Shown here in pieces: positions 1 to 9,898 of a stretch of 64,000 nt of DNA (positions are counted from its first letter, which is position 1; every line of letters begins with the position of its first letter). A program made the position numbers and the translations under genes. Source of the DNA: Xenorhabdus anantnagensis (GTDB taxonomy: Bacteria > Pseudomonadota > Gammaproteobacteria > Enterobacterales > Enterobacteriaceae); contig NZ_JAQRFN010000005.1 in the NCBI RefSeq assembly GCF_028598555.1, positions 1-64,000 of the forward strand. Direction: 5' to 3'. The notes below the pieces were generated by a model that had not been told where the DNA came from, did not search any database, and was given only the letters and a program-made list of their open reading frames with translations.

Positions 1-48
1 ACCGGGTTTCAAATGGTCAACAGCTTGTTCGGGATTGAACACAGGATT

Positions 49-168
49 TGTCTGGCGGCAACAGCGCGGTGGTCCCACCTGACCCCATGCCGAACTCAGC
101 AGTGAAACACCGTAGCGCCGATGGTAGTGTGGGGTCTCCCCATGTGAGAGTAGGACACTGCCAGACAA
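49..168 (+). rRNA. rrf: 5S ribosomal RNA
   Basis: The 120-nt stretch closely follows E. coli 5S rRNA. The ends pair (tgtctggcgg at the 5' side with ctgccagaca at the 3' side) and the internal block around the CCGAACTCAG segment is conserved. Bases 1-48 look like the 23S-5S spacer; no 23S 3' end is visible. In E. coli the yfiM-pssA-pat block lies next to the rrnG operon, so this is probably the distal gene of the equivalent operon. Confidence 0.97.
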
Positions 169-180
169 CTAATCAGCCAG

Positions 181-211
181 AAAAGCCATCCGCTCGCGGA
201 TGGCTTTTTTG
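181..211 (+). terminator. Intrinsic terminator of the rRNA operon
   Basis: A hairpin with arms AAAAGCCATCCG and CGGATGGCTTTT, a CTCG loop and a T run, 12 nt after the 5S gene. The A run on the other side means it could also stop yfiM transcripts arriving from the opposite strand. Confidence 0.93.
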
Positions 212-229
212 CATTTGGGGATTTAAAAA

Positions 230-583
230 TTATTTCATGGATTGGTATAAACTATAACCAGCTACTGCTCCTGCTATATCATAAGCAATATCATGCCAAC
301 TCCAGCCTGTTCCTGATGGTCGGCTATCATAAAGTTCTTTTGCTGCACCAATACTGACTGATAGTAATACACCAAGTTGTGCACTTTCACGATGTCCCCA
401 ATTTTGACGATCGCCATAAGCATTTCCTGCGGCAGCTACAATTGCAGAAAATAAAAAATGTTGTGCTTTATCTTTTCCTGTCCAGTTATCATTTGATTGA
501 CGCAAATTAGAGCAAGAAGTAGTCAATAGGATAGGGAAAATTATTAATATATTTTTTATTAGGATGATGATGTTTTTTTTCAT
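230..583 (-). CDS. yfiM: YfiM-family putative lipoprotein (DUF2279)
   Basis: A 117-residue protein with a hydrophobic N-terminus ending in a lipobox-like LTTSC, so the mature protein would be lipid-anchored at Cys24. The rest carries the YfiM pattern: a GKDKAQHF motif followed by small-residue-rich hydrophobic stretches and a WHDIAYDIAGA segment. Function is unknown. It lies between pssA and the rRNA operon as in E. coli, but kgtP, which separates yfiM from the 5S gene there, is absent. A terminator separates it from pssA, so it is probably transcribed alone. Confidence 0.85.
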   Translation of the reverse strand: MKKNIIILIKNILIIFPILLTTSCSNLRQSNDNWTGKDKAQHFLFSAIVAAAGNAYGDRQNWGHRESAQLGVLLSVSIGAAKELYDSRPSGTGWSWHDIAYDIAGAVAGYSLYQSMK

Positions 584-640
584 CGTAATCTATGCCATGA
601 TTTATTTTCTTAAAATCATAGCTGTTTGATAAGTAATATA

Positions 641-677
641 CAAAAAATCCCCTCAGGCAATAACGAGAGGGGATTTT
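641..677 (-). terminator. Intrinsic terminator after pssA
   Basis: An 11-bp perfect stem (AAAATCCCCTC paired with GAGGGGATTTT) with a 12-nt loop. Read on the minus strand it is followed by a T run. It lies 33 nt past the pssA stop and before yfiM. Confidence 0.9.
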
Positions 678-709
678 AAAAATATTAATTATCAACTAGT
701 TAACTATTT

Positions 710-2065
710 TTATAGTATCCTATTGATTAGTCGGTCTACTCTAATACGGCGTAAACGTCGTATTAGTTTCCGTACCTTAACAGGATAGAGCTGGATACTT
801 TCCAGTTCCTGATAATCATAAATAATTTTGGTATGAGTACGAATGCAATCTAGCTCCATTGTGCGTTGTTCTTTCATCTCTTGATGGGGATCGTGAATAA
901 GAATGGCATTTTCTAGATCCAACCCCCACGCACGAGGATTAAGATTATTACCAGTAATTAATTGCCATTTATTATCAATCCAGATCCCTTTTAAGTGATA
1001 AGTATTATCTTGGTCTTTCCATAACCGGATAGTTAATTGCTGGTTATTGATAAATTTTTGCAGTCGACTAGCAAAACGACGCAAATTAATTTCATACAAA
1101 TAAGGCAATGCACCAATGATCTTAAATGGTTCTTCTGGTGGAATATAAAAATCATTGGCGGTTTTGTCTCCAATGATAATCTCAACCTGTTTTCCTTGAC
1201 GGAGTAGCCGAGATATTGCTCGCACCAGCACTGCCGGTAAATTGAAATAAGGTGTACAGATAACCAACTTATCTTCGGTACAAGACATGAGATGATAAAT
1301 GGTTTTGTTCAGTAGATTCTTTTTCCCCAACCCAACAAGAGGAGTTACCGCCAATTCTTCATTTGATGCTTGATTTTCAACGTGATACTCGGAATTTCTC
1401 AATGAAGCACGAAATTGACGGATCAAACTTTTAATTTCAAGACTACGAGGACGATTGTAGTTGGCCAAATTCTTTACGGCTTCAGCACTAATAATACAGT
1501 CATCAATAAATTGCTTCATGACCGAGGCAAGTTTTGCGTTATGCAATATATGATAACGATCATAACGATATTTTTCATAACGGTGCAGATAGACATCATT
1601 AATGCTGGCTCCGCTATAAATAACCGTATCATCAAAGATGAACCCTTTTAGATGTAAAACTCCCAGTGCTTCACGTGTATTCACCGGAACACCCAGAATA
1701 GGAATATTAACACCAGGATATCTTTCAGTCATGGAACAGTACCAATCTGCATTTGTTGCCGCAGCTGCTACACCAATCCGACCACGTTGAGCACGATGCC
1801 AATCAACCAGAATTTTGATATCCAATTCTGGGCGATTTTTTTTTGCAACATATAGCGCAGTCAGAATATCCCATCCGGCATCATCATTTTCTAAATATAA
1901 TGCAGCGATATAAATACGTTTTTGGGCATTTGCAATGTGCTCTAGTAAGGCACTGCGAAACACTTTAGTTTGATAAAGAGTCTCAATGTCAGCAACTGAC
2001 TGTGGTAGCTTAGGCAGTTGTGCAAGGTGTTGTTGGTGTTTTGCTTGCTTAAATATGGACAACAT
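710..2065 (-). CDS. pssA: CDP-diacylglycerol-serine O-phosphatidyltransferase
   Basis: Makes phosphatidylserine from CDP-diacylglycerol and serine, the committed step to phosphatidylethanolamine, at the inner membrane/ribosome interface. The 451-residue protein matches E. coli PssA in length and almost end to end. It belongs to the phospholipase D superfamily with two HKD motifs: His138, Lys140 and Asp145 in the first, and an HLKGIWIDN copy near residue 355. The basic C-terminus (KVRKLIRRLRRIR) is typical. The frame also opens at a GTG one codon earlier, but the ATG at 2065 matches the E. coli start. It is followed by its own terminator. Confidence 0.97.
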   Translation of the reverse strand: MLSIFKQAKHQQHLAQLPKLPQSVADIETLYQTKVFRSALLEHIANAQKRIYIAALYLENDDAGWDILTALYVAKKNRPELDIKILVDWHRAQRGRIGVAAAATNADWYCSMTERYPGVNIPILGVPVNTREALGVLHLKGFIFDDTVIYSGASINDVYLHRYEKYRYDRYHILHNAKLASVMKQFIDDCIISAEAVKNLANYNRPRSLEIKSLIRQFRASLRNSEYHVENQASNEELAVTPLVGLGKKNLLNKTIYHLMSCTEDKLVICTPYFNLPAVLVRAISRLLRQGKQVEIIIGDKTANDFYIPPEEPFKIIGALPYLYEINLRRFASRLQKFINNQQLTIRLWKDQDNTYHLKGIWIDNKWQLITGNNLNPRAWGLDLENAILIHDPHQEMKEQRTMELDCIRTHTKIIYDYQELESIQLYPVKVRKLIRRLRRIRVDRLINRIL

Positions 2066-2251
2066 CACAGTGCGTTTTTTCTCTTAGTTTAGATGGAGTC
2101 AATACCATCATAAGGTGTATGAATAAAAATGAATTGACGATAATACCATTAGTTTCGTTCATTGTGAGTATGAATTAACGTTCCTGAGATGATTGGTCTA
2201 ACTCTGTGCAATTTATCACGAATCATGAGATATATGCTGAAATTAGAGTTG

Positions 2252-4894
2252 CTAAAGTTTCAACATAAGATTAACAATGCCATCTTCTAACTGTATATCA
2301 ATAGTAAATCCAAGTTTTTTCGCCAGTTGAATCATGTTACGGTTTTCAGGCATAGTGATGGCTGTTAGTGCCTGAATACCATGTTCCCTTGTGTAGTGGA
2401 TCAACTTAGTCATAAGCTGATAGCCTAACGAAATTCCCTTGAGATCTGATCGAACTAATATCGCAAATTCTGCTTCGATATTATCGGGATCGGCCATGGC
2501 ACGAGCGACACCAATAATTTCAGGTGTTGTTGTTGGATGGCGGATCGCCACAAATGCCATTTCTCGGTCGTAGTCAATTTGGGTCATGTTTGCGAGATCA
2601 TCATGAGTAAACTCGCTGATTTCACTGAAATAGCGGTAATAAAGATCTTCTTTTGTCACTTGACCGATAAATTCTTTCAACAAAGGTTCATCTTCCGGCA
2701 GGATTGGTCTTAGAAAACACTTAAGATCGTCTTTTATATAGATAGTTTCTTCCAGTTCATTGGGATAAGGCCGGATAGCAAGTCTTTTGCGAGGATCGCC
2801 TGTTACTGGCGTCAATTCCATTGCTACATCCAATAGAGTGAACTCATTGCCTGATGCAAGCAGTGGATGGATATTCATGCGAATAATTTGAGGGCAGTCG
2901 ATCAGAAGATTGGATACTCTGACCAATAACTGACTGAGGGCAAGAATATCCAGAGGTAAAATTGAGCCACCAGATTTTATTTTGCCACTCTTAATTGCCT
3001 GAATAACCAGATAACGGGCTAATGCCATATTAAGGGGGGGAAGGGCGACTGCTGCTTGTGTTTCATGTATCCAATCAATTCCCCCTTCTCCCAGCATGAT
3101 TAAGGGACCAAATATCTCGTCTTGTTCAATAGAAATTCTTAACTCTTGTGCACCAGCCCGGTTAGCCATGCTTTGTACTAGCAATCCATGAATTCTGGCT
3201 TGCGGGAAGTTTTGTTTGACACGTTCAATAATCGCTTGTGCTGCTGTTTTCACTTCATCGGCATTACGTAAATAAAGCATTACTCCCTGAACTTCTGATT
3301 TATGTGGAATATCTGGTGAGCGAAGTTTTAATGCCACAGGGTAGCCAATTTTTTCTGCAATATTGACTGCATCGTCACTGGTGTGAGCGATCCAAGTTGG
3401 CAAAGTATTTAAACCGTAAGCATCAATGATAGGTTGTACTTCATGGGTATCCAGCCAGACATGCCCGTTATCAAGGGCATGTTGTATACATTCATGGGCT
3501 CGTGCCGTATTTGATGTAATGCCAATTGGTAAAGATGGTGTTTCTTTTAGCTGTTTTTGGTTTCGTTGATATTCCACCATATGCATAAATGCGGTAATGG
3601 CTCCTTCAGGCGTCCGATAAGTCGGAATACCGGCTTCACTGAACAAGCGTCGAGCTTCTAATGAAGAATATTCTCCGCACCAATTAGTAAAAATGGTGAT
3701 CCATTTTCCACGAGGATGTTCTTTAATGGTCTGTATAACCCGAACTGCTGTCGTTTGGCTGTGGGATATGGCACAAGGAGAATGGATTAGCAGCAAGGCA
3801 TCATAATCGTGGTTATCCAAAAGTAGTTTGAGTGCAGTAATATACTGCTCGGTTGAGGAATCATCACCAATATCTAATGGATTACGTAAAATAAACATAT
3901 TGGGCAAGATAGCAGATAATCCATTGAGCGTTTCCTCTCCTAACATAGCGAGCTTGCCTGTTCTTCTGAGTAATTCATCCAGCGCCATGGCCGCTGGTGC
4001 TGTACCATTACTGACGATTAATAAACGTTCCCCGCGCAATGGACGCATAAAACTCAATGTTTCCACAGCGGAAAACATTTCATGCGTATCCTGTACACGT
4101 AGTAATCCGGCACGTTGAATAGCAGCGTCATAAGCAGCATCAAAATTTTGTTGTTCTCCCAATAACTGCTGGGCTTTTCGGGTGCGGCTGCTTTTCACGA
4201 CCAGAATAGGTTTATTGCGCGAAGCGCTTCGGGAGGCTGAAAGAAAACGTCGGGCATCGCTGATGTGTTCGAGGTGTAACAAAATGGCACTGGTCTTGCT
4301 GTCTCTTGCCAGAAAGTCGAGCAGGTCATCAATATCAATATCAACACTGTCTCCCAAGGCAATAAAATACGAAAAACCAATATTACGATGATTTGCCCAG
4401 TCCAGAATTGTGTTTGATATTGCTGCTGATTGCGAAATAAAAGCCAGTTTTCCCTTAAGAATAGGGATGGGTGAAAAACTGGCATTCAGCCCACACCAAG
4501 GCGCCAGAATGCCAAGGCTATTTGGTCCCAGAATTCGGATATGATGTTTTTGGCCGCATTGTTTCAATTCAGTAAATTGTACTGGTGGAGAGGATAAAAT
4601 AATCACGGTTTTGCATCCGTGTTGAGCCAGTTGCTCCAGCAAAGACAAATTGCGGCTGTGATGAGTGCAGATCACCGCCAAATCCGGAGTCAATGGTAAT
4701 TTATCGATTGAAGGATAAGCTAACACCCCTAAAACGGCAGATTTATTTGGTGTGACGGGAAGAATCGGTCCCGTAAACCCACCCATCAACAAATTCCGCA
4801 TTAACATTGAGCTAGCTTTTTCTGGCTTTTCAGAAGCACCAATAACGGCGATAGATTTAGGGCGTAATAATGCTTCAAGTCCGCGCTGGCTCAT
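2252..4894 (-). CDS. pat: Protein lysine acetyltransferase Pat (YfiQ)
   Basis: An 880-residue protein with the Pat layout. An N-terminal NDP-forming acyl-CoA synthetase-like half (CoA-binding and succinyl-CoA ligase-like domains, about residues 1-450) is followed by an ATP-grasp region (about 480-700). A C-terminal GNAT acetyltransferase domain follows (about 720-880; IGVARAMADPDN and a GISLGYQLM acetyl-CoA loop). In enterobacteria this enzyme acetylates metabolic enzymes and RNA polymerase using acetyl-CoA. E. coli YfiQ is 886 residues. It sits between tapT and pssA as in E. coli. The ATG at 4894 fits the conserved N-terminus. Confidence 0.95.
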   Translation of the reverse strand: MSQRGLEALLRPKSIAVIGASEKPEKASSMLMRNLLMGGFTGPILPVTPNKSAVLGVLAYPSIDKLPLTPDLAVICTHHSRNLSLLEQLAQHGCKTVIILSSPPVQFTELKQCGQKHHIRILGPNSLGILAPWCGLNASFSPIPILKGKLAFISQSAAISNTILDWANHRNIGFSYFIALGDSVDIDIDDLLDFLARDSKTSAILLHLEHISDARRFLSASRSASRNKPILVVKSSRTRKAQQLLGEQQNFDAAYDAAIQRAGLLRVQDTHEMFSAVETLSFMRPLRGERLLIVSNGTAPAAMALDELLRRTGKLAMLGEETLNGLSAILPNMFILRNPLDIGDDSSTEQYITALKLLLDNHDYDALLLIHSPCAISHSQTTAVRVIQTIKEHPRGKWITIFTNWCGEYSSLEARRLFSEAGIPTYRTPEGAITAFMHMVEYQRNQKQLKETPSLPIGITSNTARAHECIQHALDNGHVWLDTHEVQPIIDAYGLNTLPTWIAHTSDDAVNIAEKIGYPVALKLRSPDIPHKSEVQGVMLYLRNADEVKTAAQAIIERVKQNFPQARIHGLLVQSMANRAGAQELRISIEQDEIFGPLIMLGEGGIDWIHETQAAVALPPLNMALARYLVIQAIKSGKIKSGGSILPLDILALSQLLVRVSNLLIDCPQIIRMNIHPLLASGNEFTLLDVAMELTPVTGDPRKRLAIRPYPNELEETIYIKDDLKCFLRPILPEDEPLLKEFIGQVTKEDLYYRYFSEISEFTHDDLANMTQIDYDREMAFVAIRHPTTTPEIIGVARAMADPDNIEAEFAILVRSDLKGISLGYQLMTKLIHYTREHGIQALTAITMPENRNMIQLAKKLGFTIDIQLEDGIVNLMLKL

Positions 4895-5020
4895 TTTTGG
4901 GATTCCTCATCAGTTATCACATCAATAAACAATCACTATTGATTAAACAATTATCATGAATAACTTTGACCACAATCAGTCACTTTAGCGCGGATTGTCA
5001 AGCATTACTGTGATTTGCTC

Positions 5021-5692
5021 CTACAGATGATTAGATTTTCCTGCCAGATATTGTTCACGAAAATGATTGAAATGGCACAATAATGATTGTGACGCTTCAA
5101 CATCCCCTGCCAATTCTAGTGCCGCAGCTGCAACTTCGGCGGTACAATGCTGCTCTGTTCTGGAAGGAACCCGAAGTAAATAGTCCATTTTGGCAATGCC
5201 ATTAATAGATAACAGAGGAATATCATCCAAATATGGACTTTTGCGAAACATTTTTCTTGCTTCGGGCCAAGTACCATCCAATATAATGAACAGAGGTGAT
5301 TTTGGGTTATCAGGGATCTTCTGATACACCGTTCGAGAAGGCGTGGCATAACTGTCCGGGAAGATCAGGTAGGGTTGTCGGGTTGGATCGCGCAACACTT
5401 CAAGCAGTTGTTGATCTGGCTCGGTTCTGGACCAGAGAAAAGCGTGTGTATCGGGCAGAATATCTGCAATCAACTTTCCGGTATTACTGGGTTTCATTGG
5501 CTCAGTATCAAACATGATGAGACAGAAGCGGCTTGCTGCATTTGCTGGTGAAATCATTTCACACAGGCATTTTTTTTGGGGTAATAAACAATGCGGGCAA
5601 CGCTGCACCCGGCAACCCCTTGCCTGAAAAGGGCGGGTAGAACGGGCAAGGCGATGTTGGCGAAGCTGATAAACGGCGTTGTTATTTCTCAT
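5021..5692 (-). CDS. tapT: tRNA-uridine aminocarboxypropyltransferase TapT (YfiP)
   Basis: A DTW-domain enzyme of 223 residues that transfers the 3-amino-3-carboxypropyl group of SAM to uridine 47 of tRNA (acp3U). Seen directly: a four-cysteine cluster at Cys32, Cys35, Cys42 and Cys44, probably metal-binding, and the family signature DGTW at residues 139-142 followed by PEARKM. It lies immediately upstream of pat on the same strand, 126 bp apart, as in E. coli. The trxC gene found on its other side in E. coli is missing here. Confidence 0.93.
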   Translation of the reverse strand: MRNNNAVYQLRQHRLARSTRPFQARGCRVQRCPHCLLPQKKCLCEMISPANAASRFCLIMFDTEPMKPSNTGKLIADILPDTHAFLWSRTEPDQQLLEVLRDPTRQPYLIFPDSYATPSRTVYQKIPDNPKSPLFIILDGTWPEARKMFRKSPYLDDIPLLSINGIAKMDYLLRVPSRTEQHCTAEVAAAALELAGDVEASQSLLCHFNHFREQYLAGKSNHL

Positions 5693-5826
5693 TTAAGAAC
5701 TCAAACATGTCTGTGGATAAAGCCAATAAAAAATTAGCGGATATTTTAATGGATTGTCGTTGCCAGAGGTAGCTTCGGGCGCGTACATCGGGTAATCTTC
5801 GCGCCATAACGTAGTTGGAGAAATAA

Positions 5827-6864
5827 ATGAACGATTCCTATAGTGGTAAAAGTGGCAAAGTCAAAGTAATGTATGTCCGCAATGAGGACAATAACGATAG
5901 CCGTAAAGGCGGTGATCGTCGTAAAAACAGTGACAACCGTAAAAATGATAAACGTCCGTTTGGTAAAGGGCGTGAGCAAGATGACCGTCGTCGTGACAAT
6001 GATCGTCCGGCACGTTCAGGCGATAGTTCTCCATGGAAAACGATCTCTCGCCCTGAGGGAGAATCTTTAAAGCTAGAGCATAGTGGTATCAGTGGCAAAA
6101 GTCATATTGATCCTGAACAGCTTCGCCGCCAGCGTTTGGAAGAAACCCGTATCTATGGGGAAAACGCTTGTCAGGCAATGTACCAGAACCGCCCTGATGC
6201 GATTGTTCGGGCTTGGTTTGTTCAATCAGTCACCCCGCGTTTTCGCAATGCACTGAAATGGATGGCGGCAAATCGCAAAGCTTACCATGTGGTTGACGAT
6301 GAAGAACTATCTAAGGCATCAGGTACAGAGCATCATGGTGGCGTATGTTTCCTGATTAAGAAACGCAATGGCTTGGATGCGGAAACTTATTTGCAGCAGG
6401 CCCCGGCGAAAGATTGTGTGTTGGCATTGGAAAACGTAGGCAATCCACATAATCTTGGGGCAATTATGCGTAGTTGTGCGCATTTTGGCGTGCAGGGTGT
6501 GATTTTGCAGGATACGTCGATGCTGGAATCAGGCGCGGCTGTCCGTACAGCAGAGGGAGGTGCTGAACACATCAAAGGTATTGATGCAGATGGATTTACG
6601 GCTACGCTGAGTAAGTTCCGTAATGAAGGTTACACCATTGTGACTACATCAAGTCATAAAGGCAGCACAACACTGGCACAAGCAACATTACCGGAAAAAA
6701 TGGTCTTGGTATTGGGTCAGGAAAGTGACGGATTAAGTGACAGTACTTGGGAAGATGGCGACATCCGCCTTTCCATCGGTGGAACTGGTCGAGTGGAGAG
6801 CCTGAACGTTTCTGTTGCAACAGGTATTATGCTGGCGGAATGGTGGCGCCAGAATAAAGTGTAA
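5827..6864 (+). CDS. yfiF: SpoU-family RNA 2'-O-methyltransferase YfiF
   Basis: A 345-residue protein, the same length as E. coli YfiF. The first ~85 residues are highly charged and disordered (runs of D, R, K, N), as is usual for this protein. The C-terminal half has the three SPOUT knot motifs: [13 protein letters not shown] near residue 205, VLGQESDGL near 297 and [11 protein letters not shown] near 330. The target RNA of YfiF is not firmly established. It is transcribed away from tapT, with its own upstream interval of about 130 bp. Confidence 0.92.
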   Translation: MNDSYSGKSGKVKVMYVRNEDNNDSRKGGDRRKNSDNRKNDKRPFGKGREQDDRRRDNDRPARSGDSSPWKTISRPEGESLKLEHSGISGKSHIDPEQLRRQRLEETRIYGENACQAMYQNRPDAIVRAWFVQSVTPRFRNALKWMAANRKAYHVVDDEELSKASGTEHHGGVCFLIKKRNGLDAETYLQQAPAKDCVLALENVGNPHNLGAIMRSCAHFGVQGVILQDTSMLESGAAVRTAEGGAEHIKGIDADGFTATLSKFRNEGYTIVTTSSHKGSTTLAQATLPEKMVLVLGQESDGLSDSTWEDGDIRLSIGGTGRVESLNVSVATGIMLAEWWRQNKV

Positions 6865-6982
6865 TCTTTATATAGATCAGTTCTCAAGTTGCTATTTAGT
6901 TAAAGATGAGTGACTGGAAAACAGAAAGAGATAGTTTAATCGCCATTATTAATTGGCCCTGATTATTTAGTCAGCAGTCCAT

Positions 6983-7004
6983 AACGGGAGTAAGTACTCC
7001 CGTT
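6983..7004. other. Perfect palindrome between yfiF and emrB
   Basis: Arms AACGGGAGTA and TACTCCCGTT separated by 2 nt, between the 3' ends of the convergent genes yfiF and emrB. Neither strand has a T run after it, so it is at best a weak shared terminator. Confidence 0.5.
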
Positions 7005-7030
7005 AAAACAGTATATTTAATGAAATAAAT

Positions 7031-8572
7031 TTAATGCGCTCCTCCCTGATCTTTGCCCCCGGCAGAAAAAGGCGGTTTTGCCATCCAGATCAATAAGATC
7101 AAGACAAGAAATGCACCTGCTGAAAGCCAAAATATTTCATTGGCTGAGATAATTAATCCTTGGTGTGTGATCTCTTTTGCCAGATAAGCTGAGATTTGTT
7201 CATCATTCATACCCAGTTGAGAAAGCTGCTGATGAATTTGCTGATAATCGGGGTTATATGGGTTGATGTTTGCTACAAAATTGGCATGGTGTATGGATTC
7301 ACGCTGTGTCCATATTGTAGTTGTGAGGGATGTTCCGATTGAACCCGACAGTATACGGGTAAAATTTGACAGGCTGGAAGCCGAGGCCATTCGCTCTGGT
7401 GCTAGCCCTGATAATGTAATGGTTGTCAATGGCATAAAGAAACATGCCATGGCAAGCCCCTGAACAAATTGAGGCCATGCGACGGCGGCAAAATCCATGC
7501 CGGGTTCAAAGGTATATGCTCGCCAATAGAAACAAATAGCATAAGTGACGAAACTGAATGTCACGATATAGCGCATATCTATCTTGTGACCAAATTTACC
7601 AATGACGGGGGACAGCAATAGTGGTAGCAATCCTACAGGTGCGGCTGCAAAGCCAGCCCAAGTTGCGGTATAGCCGAAAACTTCTTGCAGCAGTTGTGGC
7701 AGTAAAACAATCGAACCAAAGTACATCATGAAACCAAGGCTGATACTCAGTGTCCCAATGGAAAAATTGCGTTGTTTAAACAGAGATAGATCGATTATCG
7801 GATGATCATCAGTTAGTTCCCATATAATCAAGAAAATGAGTGCGACAATCGCAATAATAGTAAGGACAATAATCTCCGTGGAGTGAAACCAATCAAGTTC
7901 TTTGCCTTGATCAAGCATAATTTGCAGGCTGCCTATACCAATCACCAGCAAAAATAGCCCAGTAATATCGATAGGGCGTATTTCTGTTTTTGTTTCTCGG
8001 CCGCGCAATAATTGCATGATGACAAAGATAATTGCGATACCAAGGGGAATATTGATGAAAAAAATCCATCCCCAATGATAATTGTCACTAATATAGCCGC
8101 CAAGGATAGGCCCACAAATGGGAGCAACCACGATCATTACTGACCACAGCGCCAATGCCATGTTTCGTTTAGCGATTGGATAGTTATTGAGTAGCAGACT
8201 TTGGCAAAGAGGAAGTACGGGGCCAGCCGCCAATCCTTGAACAACACGGAAGAAAATCAACATGCTGAGGCTGTTGGAAAGACCGCACAGCCAAGATGAA
8301 AGAGTAAAAATCGCGGTAGACCAGATGAACAATCTTACTTCACCAAAGCGCTTCGCTAGCCAACCGGTAATTGGAATGGAAATGGCGTTTGCGACACCGA
8401 AGGAAGTTATCACCCATGTTCCTTGTGAGCTTGATGCACCTAGATTACCAGCAATCGTCGGTATGGCGACGTTGGCAATGGTAGAGTCGAGAACAAGCAT
8501 GAAAGTCGCCATTGAAAGAGTAATAGTCAAAAGAGCGAGTTTCGCACCTGTAAACGGTTCTCTTGTTACCAT
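7031..8572 (-). CDS. emrB: EmrB multidrug efflux MFS transporter (DHA2, 14 TMS)
   Basis: A 513-residue inner-membrane proton antiporter that forms the tripartite EmrAB-TolC pump, exporting hydrophobic uncouplers and antibiotics. It aligns along its whole length with E. coli EmrB (512 aa). Visible landmarks are LDSTIANVAIPTIAG in TM1, the antiporter motif C region VVAPICGPILGG near residue 150, and the short FSAGG tail. It starts 9 bp after the emrA stop, so the two are translated from one message. The order emrR-emrA-emrB is the E. coli order. Confidence 0.97.
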   Translation of the reverse strand: MVTREPFTGAKLALLTITLSMATFMLVLDSTIANVAIPTIAGNLGASSSQGTWVITSFGVANAISIPITGWLAKRFGEVRLFIWSTAIFTLSSWLCGLSNSLSMLIFFRVVQGLAAGPVLPLCQSLLLNNYPIAKRNMALALWSVMIVVAPICGPILGGYISDNYHWGWIFFINIPLGIAIIFVIMQLLRGRETKTEIRPIDITGLFLLVIGIGSLQIMLDQGKELDWFHSTEIIVLTIIAIVALIFLIIWELTDDHPIIDLSLFKQRNFSIGTLSISLGFMMYFGSIVLLPQLLQEVFGYTATWAGFAAAPVGLLPLLLSPVIGKFGHKIDMRYIVTFSFVTYAICFYWRAYTFEPGMDFAAVAWPQFVQGLAMACFFMPLTTITLSGLAPERMASASSLSNFTRILSGSIGTSLTTTIWTQRESIHHANFVANINPYNPDYQQIHQQLSQLGMNDEQISAYLAKEITHQGLIISANEIFWLSAGAFLVLILLIWMAKPPFSAGGKDQGGAH

Positions 8573-8581
8573 GCTTCCCCC

Positions 8582-9835
8582 TTAAGGTTGATTTCCTGAG
8601 TTACTGTTAATAATGTCAGTAACTATTTTGTTTACAGGAGCCATATTGATCGTCAAGGCATTGGTGTGGTAGGCAGGGAGAGTGCGTTCAGTTGTTGCCA
8701 ATACTGTTCCATTGGTGTTCATCGTGTCTACAATGACTTTTGTGGATAACCCGATCCGCAGGGGGTGTTGTTTTAATTGTTCAGGATCAAGCGCAATACG
8801 GACTGGCAGGCGTTGTACAACCTTAATCCAGTTTCCGCTGGCATTTTGTGCTGGTAATATGGAAAAGGCGCTACCGGTTCCCATATCAATACCAACAACC
8901 TTGCCAGTATAGATAATATCATCACCATAGAAATCGCTGATGATTTTAGCGGGCTGACCAATACGCATATTTGCAAGTTGAGTTTCTTTGAAATTAGCGT
9001 CAATCCACATATTGTTGGCAGGTACGATCGCCATTAATGGGGTTCCTGAATTGATACGGGAGCCTATCTGAACGCCACGGCGAGCAACATAACCATCGAC
9101 AGGGCTGACAATGTTGGTTCTCTGTAAGGTGAGCCATGCATCACGAACGCCTGAAGCTGCTTTTTCGACGGCTGGCTGTTTTTCCAGAGGAGTATCCAGA
9201 ATAATAGCTTGATTGCTTTTATATTGGGCTATTGCAATATCCAGATCGGCTTGAGCAGCAGCAACGTTTTCACGCATATGTTGCAACTCTTCTTTACCGA
9301 TTAAATTTCGAGTTCCCAGTACTTCCCTTCGGTTAAGGTCATTCTGGGCTTTTCTGAGAGCAATTTTTTTCAGCTCAATGATAGCTTGGTATCTTTTACT
9401 ATCGACCATATGCTGATGAGTAGCCCGGACAGTATTGGCTAATTCATTTTCGGCTCGTTTCAAGGCCAGTTCGGCATCACGGGGATCGAGCTGGACGATG
9501 GGCTGACCACTTTTCACAAAATCAGTATCGTCAACATTAACAGTCACGACGCTGCCAGCAATTTGCGACATCACTTGTACTTTATTGCCGGAGACATAAG
9601 CATTTTCGGTCTCTTGTTGATAACGTAAAGTGATAAACCAGTAAACGGTATAACTTGCACCAAGTAAAAGGAAGAGTAACGTCAATAACGTAATGATGCT
9701 ACGGCGTTTTCGTTTTTCAGAGCTATGTTTTTTAGAGCTATGTTTTTTAGGATCTTGTTTTTCAGCATCATTTTTTTTGCTCAAAGGAAGCGGCTCGGCG
9801 CTCGACGGAAGTGGTGTTTTCTCACTAACACTCAT
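8582..9835 (-). CDS. emrA: EmrA multidrug efflux periplasmic adaptor
   Basis: A 417-residue HlyD-family membrane fusion protein linking EmrB to TolC. It has a cytoplasmic tail rich in Lys/Ser, one TM helix at about residues 46-67, a biotinyl-lipoyl-like half (SQIAGSVVTVNVDDTDFVKSGQ), a coiled-coil hairpin (about 115-215) and the second lipoyl half (NIVSPVDGYVARRG). The cytoplasmic tail contains a duplicated KKHSS block encoded by a perfect 15-bp tandem repeat (9721-9750), which is unusual. It is separated from emrR by 238 bp containing a 12-bp perfect inverted repeat. Confidence 0.96.
   Translation of the reverse strand: MSVSEKTPLPSSAEPLPLSKKNDAEKQDPKKHSSKKHSSEKRKRRSIITLLTLLFLLLGASYTVYWFITLRYQQETENAYVSGNKVQVMSQIAGSVVTVNVDDTDFVKSGQPIVQLDPRDAELALKRAENELANTVRATHQHMVDSKRYQAIIELKKIALRKAQNDLNRREVLGTRNLIGKEELQHMRENVAAAQADLDIAIAQYKSNQAIILDTPLEKQPAVEKAASGVRDAWLTLQRTNIVSPVDGYVARRGVQIGSRINSGTPLMAIVPANNMWIDANFKETQLANMRIGQPAKIISDFYGDDIIYTGKVVGIDMGTGSAFSILPAQNASGNWIKVVQRLPVRIALDPEQLKQHPLRIGLSTKVIVDTMNTNGTVLATTERTLPAYHTNALTINMAPVNKIVTDIINSNSGNQP
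9706..9765. repeat. 15-bp tandem repeat inside emrA
   Basis: Two perfect copies of AGCTATGTTTTTTAG (9721-9735 and 9736-9750), flanked on each side by a diverged unit of the same period. On the coding strand it adds KKHSS repeats to the cytoplasmic tail of EmrA without breaking the frame. Confidence 0.85.
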
Positions 9836-9898
9836 AGAGAGTCCCCGTATTTGTTCATAACTGATTATTGCTTGTATAGTTTTGCTGGATACAACACG

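Noticed and set aside
1-48. 3' end of 23S rRNA
   Set aside because: The sequence does not match the 23S 3' end; it fits the 23S-5S spacer.
507-695. 62-codon minus-strand frame overlapping the yfiM start
   Set aside because: Overlaps the signal peptide of yfiM in another frame and spans the pssA terminator.
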